Shown one piece after another: positions 8,249-16,215 of a DNA stretch of 64,000 nt. The notes beneath the pieces are model-generated. The model had not been told where the DNA came from. It saw nothing but the letters and a program-made list of their open reading frames with translations, and did no database searches. Made by a program: the position numbers and the translations under genes. Position 1 is the stretch's first letter; each line of letters starts with the position of its first letter. The DNA lies in NCBI RefSeq assembly GCF_004762035.2, contig NZ_SIJK02000018.1, positions 42,730 through 106,729 on the forward strand, written 5' to 3'. This DNA comes from Candidatus Chloroploca mongolica. GTDB lineage: Bacteria; Chloroflexota; Chloroflexia; Chloroflexales; Chloroflexaceae.

Positions 8249-9846
8249 AAGCATCTTATCACTGGTGGCAAACCGACGTAGTCTACCAGATCTATCCACG
8301 TAGTTTTCAAGACAGCAATGGCGATGGTATCGGCGATCTTCCTGGCATTCGGCAACGGCTTGACTATCTGCAATGGCTCGGCATTGACGCGATCTGGCTC
8401 TCGCCGATCTTCCCCTCACCAATGGCCGATTTTGGCTATGATGTCGCCAATTATGTTGATGTTGATCCAATGTTTGGCACGCTCGCCGAGCTCGATCAAC
8501 TCGTGAGCGAAGCCCACCAGCGCGGGATGCGAGTACTGCTCGATCTTGTGCCCAATCACTCCTCTGATGAACATCCCTGGTTTGTCGCGGCGCGGAGTTC
8601 ACGCGACAACCCGTATCGCGATTGGTATATCTGGCGTGATCCGGCCCCCGATGGCGGCCCGCCCAACAACTGGCTCAGCCATTTTGGTGGCCCTGCCTGG
8701 AGCCTCGACCATACCACGGGGCAGTACTATTTGCATCTCTTTGACCCAAAGCAGGCCGATCTCAACTGGCGCAATCCGGCGGTGCGCCAGGCGATCTATG
8801 ATGCGATGCGTTTCTGGTTTGCCCGCGGCATTGACGGGTTTCGCATTGATGTCATTTGGATGCTGATCAAACATCCCGATCTGCCCGATAACCCGCCTGA
8901 TCCGCAGTGGAAACCAGGCCAACCTGAACAGCACCGGCTCTTGCGGCGGCACGATCAGCATCAACCCGAGGTGCATGCGATCATTCGCGAGATGCGCATG
9001 GTCGCCGATGAGTATCAGGACAGGGTCTTGATTGGCGAGATTTACCTTCCCATTGATGATCTGGTCGCCTATTATGGCGAAAACCTTGATGGCGTGCATC
9101 TGCCCTTCAATTTCAATCTCGTGACGCTTGGTGAGTGGAACGCCCACGCGATCCGCGAACTGGTCGAGCACTACGAACGGGCCTTGCCGCCAGGTGGCTG
9201 GCCCAACTGGGTGCTTGGCAACCACGATCAACCCCGCATCGCTTCACGTCTGGGCCAGCCAATGGCGCGACTCGCCCAGATGTTGCTCTTGACCCTGCGC
9301 GGCACCCCAACGCTCTATTACGGCGACGAGCTCGGCATGGAAGATGTGCCCATTCCCGCCGAGCTTGTGGTTGACCCGCAAGGCATCCGAACACCGGGGC
9401 ACGGGCGCGACCCCGAGCGTACGCCCATGCAATGGGACGCCACGCCGGGGGCCGGCTTTACCACAGGCACGCCGTGGCTGCCGATCGCCGCTGACTATGC
9501 CACCCGCAACGTCACACGTCAGCAAGACGACCCGCAGAGCATGCTGGTCCTGACGCACCACCTGCTCGAGCTACGGCAGGCTTCGGCAGCGCTCAACCGT
9601 GGTAGCTATGCCACCGTCGCCACCAGCGAGCCGGATCTCTTTGCCTATCTGCGCCGGGCAGGGGGTGAACAGATCCTGGTCATTCTCAATATGGGGGCAA
9701 CGCCGGTGACCCTCGACCTCAGCAGCGTTGGGCCAACGGGAACAATTGCCGCAAGTACGGGCATGCAGCGTACCGGCCACGTCACCCTCGATGCGATCAT
9801 GCTCGATGCCGTGGAAGGACTGGTCATCGCCATTGATGAGGAATGA
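8245..9846 (+). CDS. GH13 alpha-glucosidase (oligo-1,6-glucosidase-like)
   Basis: A 533-residue glycoside hydrolase family 13 enzyme. It opens with WWQTDVVYQIYPRSFQDSNG and GIGDLPGI, typical of alpha-glucosidases of the oligo-1,6-glucosidase group. Conserved regions are DLVPNHSS (100-107), GFRIDV with nucleophile Asp202, GEIYLP with acid/base Glu265 and GNHDQPR with Asp328. The NGDGIGD segment is the usual calcium-binding loop. A short beta domain closes the protein. It should hydrolyse alpha-glucosidic linkages of small oligosaccharides or sucrose/trehalose-like sugars; the linkage preference cannot be set from sequence alone. No signal peptide is present, so it acts in the cytoplasm. It overlaps the acylase gene by four bases. 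Confidence 0.93.
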   Translation: MKASYHWWQTDVVYQIYPRSFQDSNGDGIGDLPGIRQRLDYLQWLGIDAIWLSPIFPSPMADFGYDVANYVDVDPMFGTLAELDQLVSEAHQRGMRVLLDLVPNHSSDEHPWFVAARSSRDNPYRDWYIWRDPAPDGGPPNNWLSHFGGPAWSLDHTTGQYYLHLFDPKQADLNWRNPAVRQAIYDAMRFWFARGIDGFRIDVIWMLIKHPDLPDNPPDPQWKPGQPEQHRLLRRHDQHQPEVHAIIREMRMVADEYQDRVLIGEIYLPIDDLVAYYGENLDGVHLPFNFNLVTLGEWNAHAIRELVEHYERALPPGGWPNWVLGNHDQPRIASRLGQPMARLAQMLLLTLRGTPTLYYGDELGMEDVPIPAELVVDPQGIRTPGHGRDPERTPMQWDATPGAGFTTGTPWLPIAADYATRNVTRQQDDPQSMLVLTHHLLELRQASAALNRGSYATVATSEPDLFAYLRRAGGEQILVILNMGATPVTLDLSSVGPTGTIAASTGMQRTGHVTLDAIMLDAVEGLVIAIDEE

Positions 9847-9850
9847 ACCT

Positions 9851-11224
9851 ATGGAACACGTTGTCTATGTCATCAGCGACCTGCATCTGGGGCCGGGATG
9901 GTTGCCTGATGGCCGTACTGATCCGCTCGAAGATTTCACCTCAGATGAGGCGCTGATCCATTTTCTTGACCATATTGGTACCCAGGGGTACCTGGTCGAA
10001 CTCGTCATCGCGGGCGATTTCCTCGAATTCTGTCAGACCTTGCCCGAGATTGGCCTTGCTTCGCCCGAAGATAGTCTGGGGAGCACCGAGAGCGAGTCGC
10101 TGCGCCGGGCACGCGTGATCCTCGGGTACGAGCCACAGATTTCAAGCGGCCATCCTCGGGTTTTCACGGCGCTGCGCCGTTTTATGATGGAAGGCCACTC
10201 GATCACGATCATTGCCGGCAACCACGATATTGATCTGCTCTGGAAGAAGGTCTGGGCACTTGTCTTTGATACGATCTATCCGCCGGGCGCGTGGGGCGAT
10301 CTGCGGCTCGTCAACTATAGCCATACCGTCGGCGACGGAACCCAGGGCCGCGTCTTTATCGAGCACGGGCACGAATACGATCGCGCCAATCGTTTTGGCG
10401 ATATGATGAGCCGCCCCTTTGGGGTGGATAACCTGGGGATGCAACGGCTCAAGCGCTGCTGGGGCACCCTGTTTGTCGACAAGGTCTTCAATCAACTCGA
10501 GCGCGAACGCTGGTTTATCGACAATGTCAAACCAATCATGCGGGTCATCCAGCTCGGGCTACGCAACGACTTTATCTTTACCGCAACCGCAATTGCCCTT
10601 GTCGTACGCTTCTTGATGGTCAGTGGGCTGCCACCGCTCATTCTCGGGGGCATCGAAGAGAGCGAGGCAACGCCACCAGACCTTGATGCGCTGGCTGATA
10701 GCATTGCCGATCCGGCGCTCCAGGCAGCTGTACGCGCTCACCTCGCTGATCCAGCGGCCCGCGCCGAATTCGAGCGCGTGATCGACGAGGCCGATCCAAC
10801 GCAACTCGCAATGGTTGCCTATAGCGAACTGGCCTCGATGAGCCTCGAAGAAGTGACCACTGAGCCAGACGATGAGATCGTCGTGCTTGGCGGCGGGCGC
10901 AGCGAGGATGCCTATCGCCGGGCAGCCCGTGCCATTGTGATGGCTGACCCCACCCTCTCGACGGTGCTGATGGGCCATACCCATACCAAGATTGACGGCA
11001 ACGAACATCCAATCAGCCTGCCCGACGGTCGCCAGTGCGCCTATTTCAACAGTGGCACCTGGACCCGCCACCTGATTGACGACGGCGCGCAGAGTTATAG
11101 CTGGCAAGAGATAGGCGACGAAAATAATTACACCACGCTCTTCAGTTATATCAAACTCGACCCGGATGGCAAGGGCGGCTATGTGCCGTCACTCCATAGC
11201 TGGTTCCACGAAGAGCAGGCATAA
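9851..11224 (+). CDS. calcineurin-like metallophosphoesterase with a central hydrophobic insert
   Basis: A 457-residue protein. The dinuclear metal site is complete: D10-x-H12 in ISDLHLG, D56 in AGDFLE, GNHD at 123-126, H172/H174 in EHGHE, and GHTH at 375-378. The fold suggests a phosphodiesterase or pyrophosphatase, remotely like LpxH. Between the GHE motif and the final GHTH sits an insertion of about 190 residues with one hydrophobic stretch (about 241-268) and a helical section. The sequence EIVVLGGG at about 342-349 shares VLGG with the hydrolase at 2348 and the SH3 protein at 39457. I start it at 9851 rather than at an upstream in-frame ATG at 9728 because the latter lies deep in the glucosidase gene and GAGGA precedes 9851. 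The substrate is unknown. Confidence 0.87.
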   Translation: MEHVVYVISDLHLGPGWLPDGRTDPLEDFTSDEALIHFLDHIGTQGYLVELVIAGDFLEFCQTLPEIGLASPEDSLGSTESESLRRARVILGYEPQISSGHPRVFTALRRFMMEGHSITIIAGNHDIDLLWKKVWALVFDTIYPPGAWGDLRLVNYSHTVGDGTQGRVFIEHGHEYDRANRFGDMMSRPFGVDNLGMQRLKRCWGTLFVDKVFNQLERERWFIDNVKPIMRVIQLGLRNDFIFTATAIALVVRFLMVSGLPPLILGGIEESEATPPDLDALADSIADPALQAAVRAHLADPAARAEFERVIDEADPTQLAMVAYSELASMSLEEVTTEPDDEIVVLGGGRSEDAYRRAARAIVMADPTLSTVLMGHTHTKIDGNEHPISLPDGRQCAYFNSGTWTRHLIDDGAQSYSWQEIGDENNYTTLFSYIKLDPDGKGGYVPSLHSWFHEEQA

Positions 11225-11233
11225 ACCGCGGCG

Positions 11234-13129
11234 TCACGCAGGCCCGAGACAGAGGCGGAAGCCACGGGTGCCAAAACGATAGTTGAAGTCGGGCAAGAGC
11301 CGATAGCGGGTTCCGCAGTGCAGCAAAGCGCCATGATCGTGCCACGAACCGCCCCGCTGGGCGACCGTGGCACGTTCGGGCAAGAAGCCCTGCGTATACG
11401 GAACATCGGCAAGCGGCGTGCCACTCTGCGCAGGGTAGGCGCGCGCATCGCTGCACGTCCATTCCCAGACATTGCCAAGCAGATCGAGCGCCCCACAAGG
11501 CGCCGCTCCTGCGGGGAAACATCCAACCGGTGCAGCACGGCCGTCGCGCTCGAGGGCAAAGAGGGCGTGCTCGCTGGTGATTGGCACTGCGCCCCAGGGG
11601 TAGCGACGCCGAACACCAGTCTGGTCATAGGCAGCAGCGCTTTCCCATTCAGCCTCGGTGGGCAGGCGCACCCGATAGCCTAGAGGCAGCTGTAGCCCAG
11701 GCTGCGCATTGAGCCAGTTGCAAAATGCAGTTGCTTCGTACCAGTTGAGATTGGTGACCGGCTGATTTGCGCCTGCATAACGCATCTCAGCCCAACCAGC
11801 AGGTTCGTAGCTGCCCTGTTCACACTTCCACCGCCAGCCCTCGGGCGTCCACCACTGCTCGGCCTCATCACCATAGCCCTCGGCGACAAAAGGGGCATAC
11901 TGCGCAACCGTGAGCGGATAACGCGCCAGCCAGAACGAGGCTAGGTTGACGTCGGCGGGTGCTTCACCCGCGCCCCATCCACCAATCTGATAGGTGCCGG
12001 CAGGCATCGCACACCAGTAGCCCTCGCCGTCTCGTTGAGCCAGCGTAGAACGCCACGCCTCCAGCTGCACAGGCAGCCGTGGATCACCGGTGCGCCCAAG
12101 CCGCTCGGCCAGACGCAACCGGTCGGCAAGCGGCAGCGCGGGCATTTCAATCCGCTGCGCCACATAGCGCACAAGGTCAGGCTCAACAAAGGCCTGCTCG
12201 CCATACATGGTGCCCAGCGCGTCAGTTAGTTCCTGGGGGAGGGTCGAACGTAGCCCCGGCGCACCGTGGGGGTTATAGGTACGCACAAGCAGCGTGGCGA
12301 GCAACCGGGGCGAGCTGGTCAGACGGCGCACCTGTTGCCCGTCAGGGTGGTGCAACCAGTGATCCAGCACCTCACCCTGATCGGCAGAACCAGTCATTGC
12401 AACATACCAACGTTTCAGCGCCTGCCGCACCTGTGCGTCATCAAAGGGCCTCAAGTGCCGCACCCGCCACCCTTCCTCGGGTGGCAACTGAGGGCCTTGC
12501 GTATAGGCGTGCGTACGGCAACTCACCACCACTGATGCCTTGCGGTAGACCTGCGGCAACCGCTTGATGGCCTCAACGAGGCGCTGACGCGGCGACGGCA
12601 GGCCGACGTCGGCAGGTTGAGCAACAGGACTCACCGCATCGAGACTGTCGAGACAGAGCAAGAGCTTGCGCTGAACAAGCAACGCGTACAGCGCTTCCTT
12701 TAGCAGGCCAGCGTCAGCAAAAGGACGAAAGATGAACGACAGCAGGTGATCGAAATCATGCGCTGGATCATGCGGGAGGACACGCGCAACCTCAGGCAAC
12801 GAGCAGAGCAAGGGCAGACGCAACGTCGTGCGACCAGCGCGCAGACTGGTTGCCAACGAGAGCGTCAGATGCCGCAGACCGACCGACTTACCGGAACCAG
12901 GGCCACCAAGCAGCACAAGACGACGTGATGAACCAACGACACTCGCCAGCGTTGAGCCACCATCGGTGAGCAAGGGCGTATAGACCTTGAGCAGAGGAAG
13001 CGAAGCCTCGCCCCCAGTCGACCCGACGGGCACGCCATCAAACGCAAGCTGGGCATGCTCAGCAATGAACGCCTGCAGATACCCGTCCAGAAATTGAGTG
13101 AAATTGACCTCGATGTCATTCATTGACAT
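11234..13129 (-). CDS. NACHT-type STAND NTPase fused to an FGE-sulfatase domain
   Basis: A 631-residue fusion. Residues 1-60 are a helical N-terminal region without a recognised effector domain. The STAND/NACHT ATPase follows: Walker A GGPGSGKS (75-82), Walker B LLLCLDSLDA (157-165) and sensor-like VVVSCRTH (200-207), then a helical segment to about 365. Residues 369-631 form a formylglycine-generating-enzyme/SUMF1-like domain (PAGTYQIGG, LPTEAEWE, GNVWEWT, RGGSWHD, TRGFRL). In prokaryotes such domains are often ligand-binding modules in conflict or signalling proteins and not true sulfatase-maturing enzymes. AAGGGG precedes the ATG at 13129; a second ATG two codons later is also possible. 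It converges on the phosphoesterase with a 9-base gap. Confidence 0.9.
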   Translation of the reverse strand: MSMNDIEVNFTQFLDGYLQAFIAEHAQLAFDGVPVGSTGGEASLPLLKVYTPLLTDGGSTLASVVGSSRRLVLLGGPGSGKSVGLRHLTLSLATSLRAGRTTLRLPLLCSLPEVARVLPHDPAHDFDHLLSFIFRPFADAGLLKEALYALLVQRKLLLCLDSLDAVSPVAQPADVGLPSPRQRLVEAIKRLPQVYRKASVVVSCRTHAYTQGPQLPPEEGWRVRHLRPFDDAQVRQALKRWYVAMTGSADQGEVLDHWLHHPDGQQVRRLTSSPRLLATLLVRTYNPHGAPGLRSTLPQELTDALGTMYGEQAFVEPDLVRYVAQRIEMPALPLADRLRLAERLGRTGDPRLPVQLEAWRSTLAQRDGEGYWCAMPAGTYQIGGWGAGEAPADVNLASFWLARYPLTVAQYAPFVAEGYGDEAEQWWTPEGWRWKCEQGSYEPAGWAEMRYAGANQPVTNLNWYEATAFCNWLNAQPGLQLPLGYRVRLPTEAEWESAAAYDQTGVRRRYPWGAVPITSEHALFALERDGRAAPVGCFPAGAAPCGALDLLGNVWEWTCSDARAYPAQSGTPLADVPYTQGFLPERATVAQRGGSWHDHGALLHCGTRYRLLPDFNYRFGTRGFRLCLGPA

Positions 13130-13181
13130 ATCACCCCTTCTTCGGAGAGGCTTTCAGGGCAAAAGAGGCAACGGATCATCC

Positions 13182-13211
13182 TTGACGTACCCTTTCAGAA
13201 CGTGGTAACAT
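13182..13211 (+). promoter_or_regulatory. promoter of the DUF151 gene
   Basis: TTGACG at 13182-13187 and TAACAT at 13206-13211 with an 18-base spacer, about 60 bases before the chosen ATG at 13273. Confidence 0.55.
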
Positions 13212-13272
13212 CCACACAAGTATAACATTGTTGGGCAAACGCTCAGCAATCCTTTCGACGAAAGGCCTGGAG

Positions 13273-13842
13273 ATGATACGCGTCGTGGTAGACAGTATTC
13301 GCGTCAGCTTGCTCACCCAGAACAGGGTCGTTGTGCTGCGCGAAACCGACAGCAAGCGCTACCTCCCCATATGGATCGGACCCTTTGAGGCTGATGCCAT
13401 TGCCATGGCCATCCAGGGCCACGAACCGCAGCGCCCGATGACCCATGATCTGCTCAAAGCAACTATCGGCGATCTGGGCGGCAGTATTACCCATATCTTT
13501 GTCAATGACATCCAGGACAACACCTTCTTTGCCCGCATTGTCATTGACCAACAAGGGAATACCGTTGAGGTCGACGCTCGACCGAGTGATGCCATAGCCC
13601 TGGCGGTCCGGACAGAAGTACCCATTTTTGTTGAAGATCATGTGATTGATCAGGCCGGGGTCTTTTTTGATGAAGACGAGCAAGCTGAGATCAGCGAGCA
13701 AACACCCGGAACCTCAGAAGGTGAATCTGAAGGCGAAGTTGAATCTGAACTAAATGATGATTCAATGTCGATTTTTCGTAATTTTATCAACACCCTCGAT
13801 CTTGACGATCCACCCAAGGGCGGGCCAGAACAGGCATCCTAG
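13273..13842 (+). CDS. bifunctional nuclease (DUF151/BFN) family protein
   Basis: A 189-residue protein. Its first 135 residues match the bifunctional nuclease family: MIRVVVDSIRV, then RYLPIWIGPFEADAIAM, a PMTHDL segment, and VDARPSDAIALAVR. The family is widespread in Chloroflexota, actinobacteria and plants, where members have been linked to DNase/RNase activity. The last 55 residues are acidic and probably disordered (EQTPGTSEGESEGEVESE), ending in a hydrophobic helix-like tail. An in-frame ATG at 13228 exists, but the conserved domain starts at 13273, which has AAAGG 8 bases upstream. The gene stands alone between the NACHT-FGE gene and the DnaA-box cluster. Confidence 0.88.
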   Translation: MIRVVVDSIRVSLLTQNRVVVLRETDSKRYLPIWIGPFEADAIAMAIQGHEPQRPMTHDLLKATIGDLGGSITHIFVNDIQDNTFFARIVIDQQGNTVEVDARPSDAIALAVRTEVPIFVEDHVIDQAGVFFDEDEQAEISEQTPGTSEGESEGEVESELNDDSMSIFRNFINTLDLDDPPKGGPEQAS

Positions 13843-13861
13843 CATCCAAAGCGTACGATTG

Positions 13862-14110
13862 TGTGGATAACTGGCGCATATCTGTGGATAACTTTCGACA
13901 ATTGTGGATAACTCTTCGCTTGACTCGTGGATGATGTGTGTACAGAATTCACTGTGGCAAGAAGAGACACCAGTTTTCCCCACCTTGTGATCGGCTATCC
14001 ACAATCCGTGCCCAGCTTGCTTTGAGGCATCGGGCTGGCGAATCAATGACGTTATCCACGTTGTCCACATGCCTACTGTCATTGCTATGATCCTTCTCCT
14101 TTTATCAACA
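13862..14110. promoter_or_regulatory. cluster of DnaA boxes: candidate replication origin or DnaA-binding locus
   Basis: Three perfect TGTGGATAA boxes lie at 13862-13870, 13883-13891 and 13903-13911, spaced 21 and 20 bases apart (two helical turns) in the same orientation. A degenerate fourth lies at 13926-13934 (CGTGGATGA). In the opposite orientation are CTATCCACA at 13995-14003, TTATCCACG at 14052-14060, TTGTCCACA at 14061-14069 and TTATCAACA at 14102-14110, each one mismatch from TTATCCACA. An AT-richer stretch at about 14075-14135 could be an unwinding element. This dense, phased arrangement is what oriC regions show, although no dnaA or dnaN gene is in the window, so a titration or regulatory site is also possible. 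No protein gene is supported in 13843-14137. Confidence 0.7.
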
Positions 14111-14122
14111 TGATCATGAATA

Positions 14123-14131
14123 TGGTATAAT
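14123..14131 (+). promoter_or_regulatory. extended -10 promoter of the SRP RNA gene
   Basis: TGGTATAAT, a perfect extended -10 (TGnTATAAT), ends 7 bases before the first base of the SRP RNA stem. The -35 match is weak (TTATCA at 14102-14107). Confidence 0.75.
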
Positions 14132-14137
14132 ACCTCT

Positions 14138-14227
14138 GGCACTGACAAACGGCAGATACGTGCTAAACCCCGCCAGGGCCGAAAGGCAGCAACGGTAGGT
14201 GCGTTCCTCTGGGTGTTTGGAAGTGCC
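14138..14227 (+). ncRNA. ffs: signal recognition particle RNA (small bacterial type)
   Basis: A roughly 90-base RNA whose ends pair (GGCACT at 14138-14143 with AGTGCC at 14222-14227). The centre carries the conserved Ffh-binding elements: GCCAGGGCCGAAAGGCAGCA, with an apical GAAA-type tetraloop and the asymmetric internal loop, followed by GGTAGGTGC. This is the domain IV signature of 4.5S/SRP RNA. It works with Ffh in co-translational targeting of membrane proteins. A TATAAT promoter lies upstream and a GC-rich terminator downstream. Confidence 0.93.
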
Positions 14228-14245
14228 AAATCTTTTGAATGACAA

Positions 14246-14274
14246 AACGCCGCCCCTTGGGGGCGGCGTTTGTT
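14246..14274 (+). terminator. terminator of the SRP RNA gene
   Basis: AACGCCGCCCC at 14246-14256 pairs with GGGGCGGCGTT at 14260-14270 around a TTG loop, followed by TTGTTGTTG. Confidence 0.85.
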
Positions 14275-14291
14275 GTTGTTGTCAAAAGCTT

Positions 14292-14705
14292 CTACCGGTT
14301 TGCTTCATCCAGCTGGCTCGGCCCAAAACTATGTGGCAACAATTCGTGAGGTGAGGTACGGCGCTCGTCACCCTGGAGATTGAGCAGAAGAACCTCACAC
14401 TGTGGCGCAAGCTCGATCATCACCTGACGACACGCCCCACATGGGCTGGCAACATCATCAGTAGCGGTGACCACCGCCAGCGCCAGAATTTCACGCTCGC
14501 CGGCGGCATAGGCACTATAGATGGCTACGCGCTCAGCGCACATCGTCAACGGATAGGCCGCGTTCTCGATGTTTCCGCCGCAAAAGATCTTGCCCGACGC
14601 AGTCAAGACTGCTGCCCCAACCTGAAAACGTGAGTAGGGCGCGTAGGCCAGGTTGCGAGCGTTCTGCGCGGCGGTAGCGAGCGCCTCGTAGTCAACCAGG
14701 GTCAT
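14292..14705 (-). CDS. cdd: cytidine deaminase
   Basis: A 137-residue enzyme of the small tetrameric class that deaminates cytidine and deoxycytidine to uridine forms in pyrimidine salvage. Zinc ligands are visible: C56 with catalytic E58 in TMCAERVAIYSA, and C89/C92 in PCGACRQ. The N-terminal substrate segment APYSRFQVGAAV and GGNIENAAYPL are typical. The start codon overlaps the end of the upstream CBS-domain gene by 14 bases, so the two are co-transcribed and probably coupled. The C-terminal SFGPSQL segment is conserved in the family. Confidence 0.95.
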   Translation of the reverse strand: MTLVDYEALATAAQNARNLAYAPYSRFQVGAAVLTASGKIFCGGNIENAAYPLTMCAERVAIYSAYAAGEREILALAVVTATDDVASPCGACRQVMIELAPQCEVLLLNLQGDERRTSPHELLPHSFGPSQLDEANR

Positions 14706-16098
14706 GCTTACCTCCTTCGTTCAAGATACTCATCGCGACGGCAAGCCCTGGGGTACTGGAACTTGGCATTCCTGGTTGACTAGGCGCAGCAACATTGGGC
14801 ATGCCTGACGTGTGGGGCATGTCGTCGAGTGCCGGCGAGGAGCGGATCAGTTGCAGTTTCTGGGCACGAATCCCTTTGACTGCCAGCACCCGTACCGTCA
14901 ATTCGTCGAGCACGATCGCATCGTCTACCCGTGGAACCCGTCCTAAGGTCTCGTACACGAGACCACCAATGCGCTCAGCCGCAGTCGACGTGATGTTGAG
15001 GTCAAGCAACTCGTTGATATCATAGATTGGGACACGCGCATTGACAAGATAACTTCCATCGGCCAGCGGTTGCACTGACGGGCCTTCGGTATCGTACTCG
15101 TCCTGGATCTCGCCGACAATCTGTTCGATCAGGTCTTCAATGGTCGCCAGACCGGCCGTGCCGCCGTACTCATCGACAATGACGGCCAGATGCACCTTGC
15201 GGTGCTGCAAATCTTCGAGGAGTGCGTTGACCTTCATTGTCTCAGGGACAAAGTGGGCTGGACGGAGCACGCTTTCAATCGTTTGATCGAGTTTGCCCTG
15301 GCGGAGGATCGGGATAAGATCTTTGGCATAGAGGATACCCGCGATCTGGTCAATCGTCTCGGTATAGACGGGAATACGGGAATGGCCACTGTTACTCACC
15401 ATATCGAGCGCTTCTTCGAGCGAGGACTCAAGCTCAATCCCCACAATATCGACCCGGGGCACCATAATCTCGCGCAGCAGCGTATCGCCAAATTCAAAGA
15501 CGCTCTCGATCATCTCGCGCTCATCATGCTCGATGAAGCCCTCTTCTTCCCCAACATTTACCAGCATCCGTAGCTCTTCTTCGGTGACAAGCGGGGTGGC
15601 TGGCGACTCTTTCCCGCTGAGCCAGCGGTAAAGTGGGCGGAGGGGCAGACTGACGAGGCCAATCAAAGGTGTCAGGAGCAAGACAAGCAGACTCATCGGT
15701 GTCGCAAGCAGGCGTGCGGTTGCAGCTGGATTGCGTGTTGCGAGTGCTTTGGGTACCACTTCGCTCATCGTCAGCATCACGACCAACAAGCCGAGTAAGC
15801 CGGCGACCGTGGCCCACAGACCAGATGTCCCGACCACACCAAGCGTCAGACTGGTTGCCAGAATAGTCAGACTGATATTGAGCAGCAGGATCGTCGTTTT
15901 GAAGCGATAGGGATCATCAAGCAGGTGGGTAATGGTGCGATGCGTCCGAGGGCTACTCTGATCGAGGAGCGTATGCAAGCGGTGCCGACTGATCGAGGTA
16001 AAGGCAGCATCAACCGCCGACGTAAAGGCCAGCAGCACAAGGCAGAGGCCGATACCAACGAGCAACAAACTAGGGCCAGGGTCCTCCAACAAGATCAT
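14692..16098 (-). CDS. DUF21/CBS-pair/CorC_HlyC membrane protein (hemolysin C/CNNM family)
   Basis: About 468 residues. Domain order: DUF21 membrane domain with three to four TM helices (first about 170 residues), two CBS domains (motifs DTLLREIMVPRVDIV and HRKVHLAVIVDEYGGTAG), then a CorC_HlyC domain (DGSYLVNARVPIYDINELL) and a low-complexity Pro/Ser/Met tail. Homologues are linked to Mg2+/Co2+ efflux; older 'hemolysin' names do not imply toxin activity. The frame extends to 16152, but the upstream part lacks a ribosome site; the ATG at 16098 is preceded directly by AGAAGGA, and a TTG at 16092 would have better spacing, so the exact start is uncertain. Confidence 0.88.
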   Translation of the reverse strand: MILLEDPGPSLLLVGIGLCLVLLAFTSAVDAAFTSISRHRLHTLLDQSSPRTHRTITHLLDDPYRFKTTILLLNISLTILATSLTLGVVGTSGLWATVAGLLGLLVVMLTMSEVVPKALATRNPAATARLLATPMSLLVLLLTPLIGLVSLPLRPLYRWLSGKESPATPLVTEEELRMLVNVGEEEGFIEHDEREMIESVFEFGDTLLREIMVPRVDIVGIELESSLEEALDMVSNSGHSRIPVYTETIDQIAGILYAKDLIPILRQGKLDQTIESVLRPAHFVPETMKVNALLEDLQHRKVHLAVIVDEYGGTAGLATIEDLIEQIVGEIQDEYDTEGPSVQPLADGSYLVNARVPIYDINELLDLNITSTAAERIGGLVYETLGRVPRVDDAIVLDELTVRVLAVKGIRAQKLQLIRSSPALDDMPHTSGMPNVAAPSQPGMPSSSTPGLAVAMSILNEGGKHDPG

Positions 16099-16215
16099 TC
16101 CTTCTGCTAATGACCAGTTGTAGCTTGTGCAATGCAGCGTGCGCGGCATCAAGCCGCGTGCAGCAATGAAACAGAGGCCAGGGTGCCCCTCCGAGGGGCG
16201 CTCAACTGGTCAAAC

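Noticed and set aside
13762..14229. 155-codon minus-strand frame in the gap between the DUF151 gene and ffs
   Set aside because: It crosses the SRP RNA gene, its promoter and the DnaA boxes, and has no domain or ribosome site.
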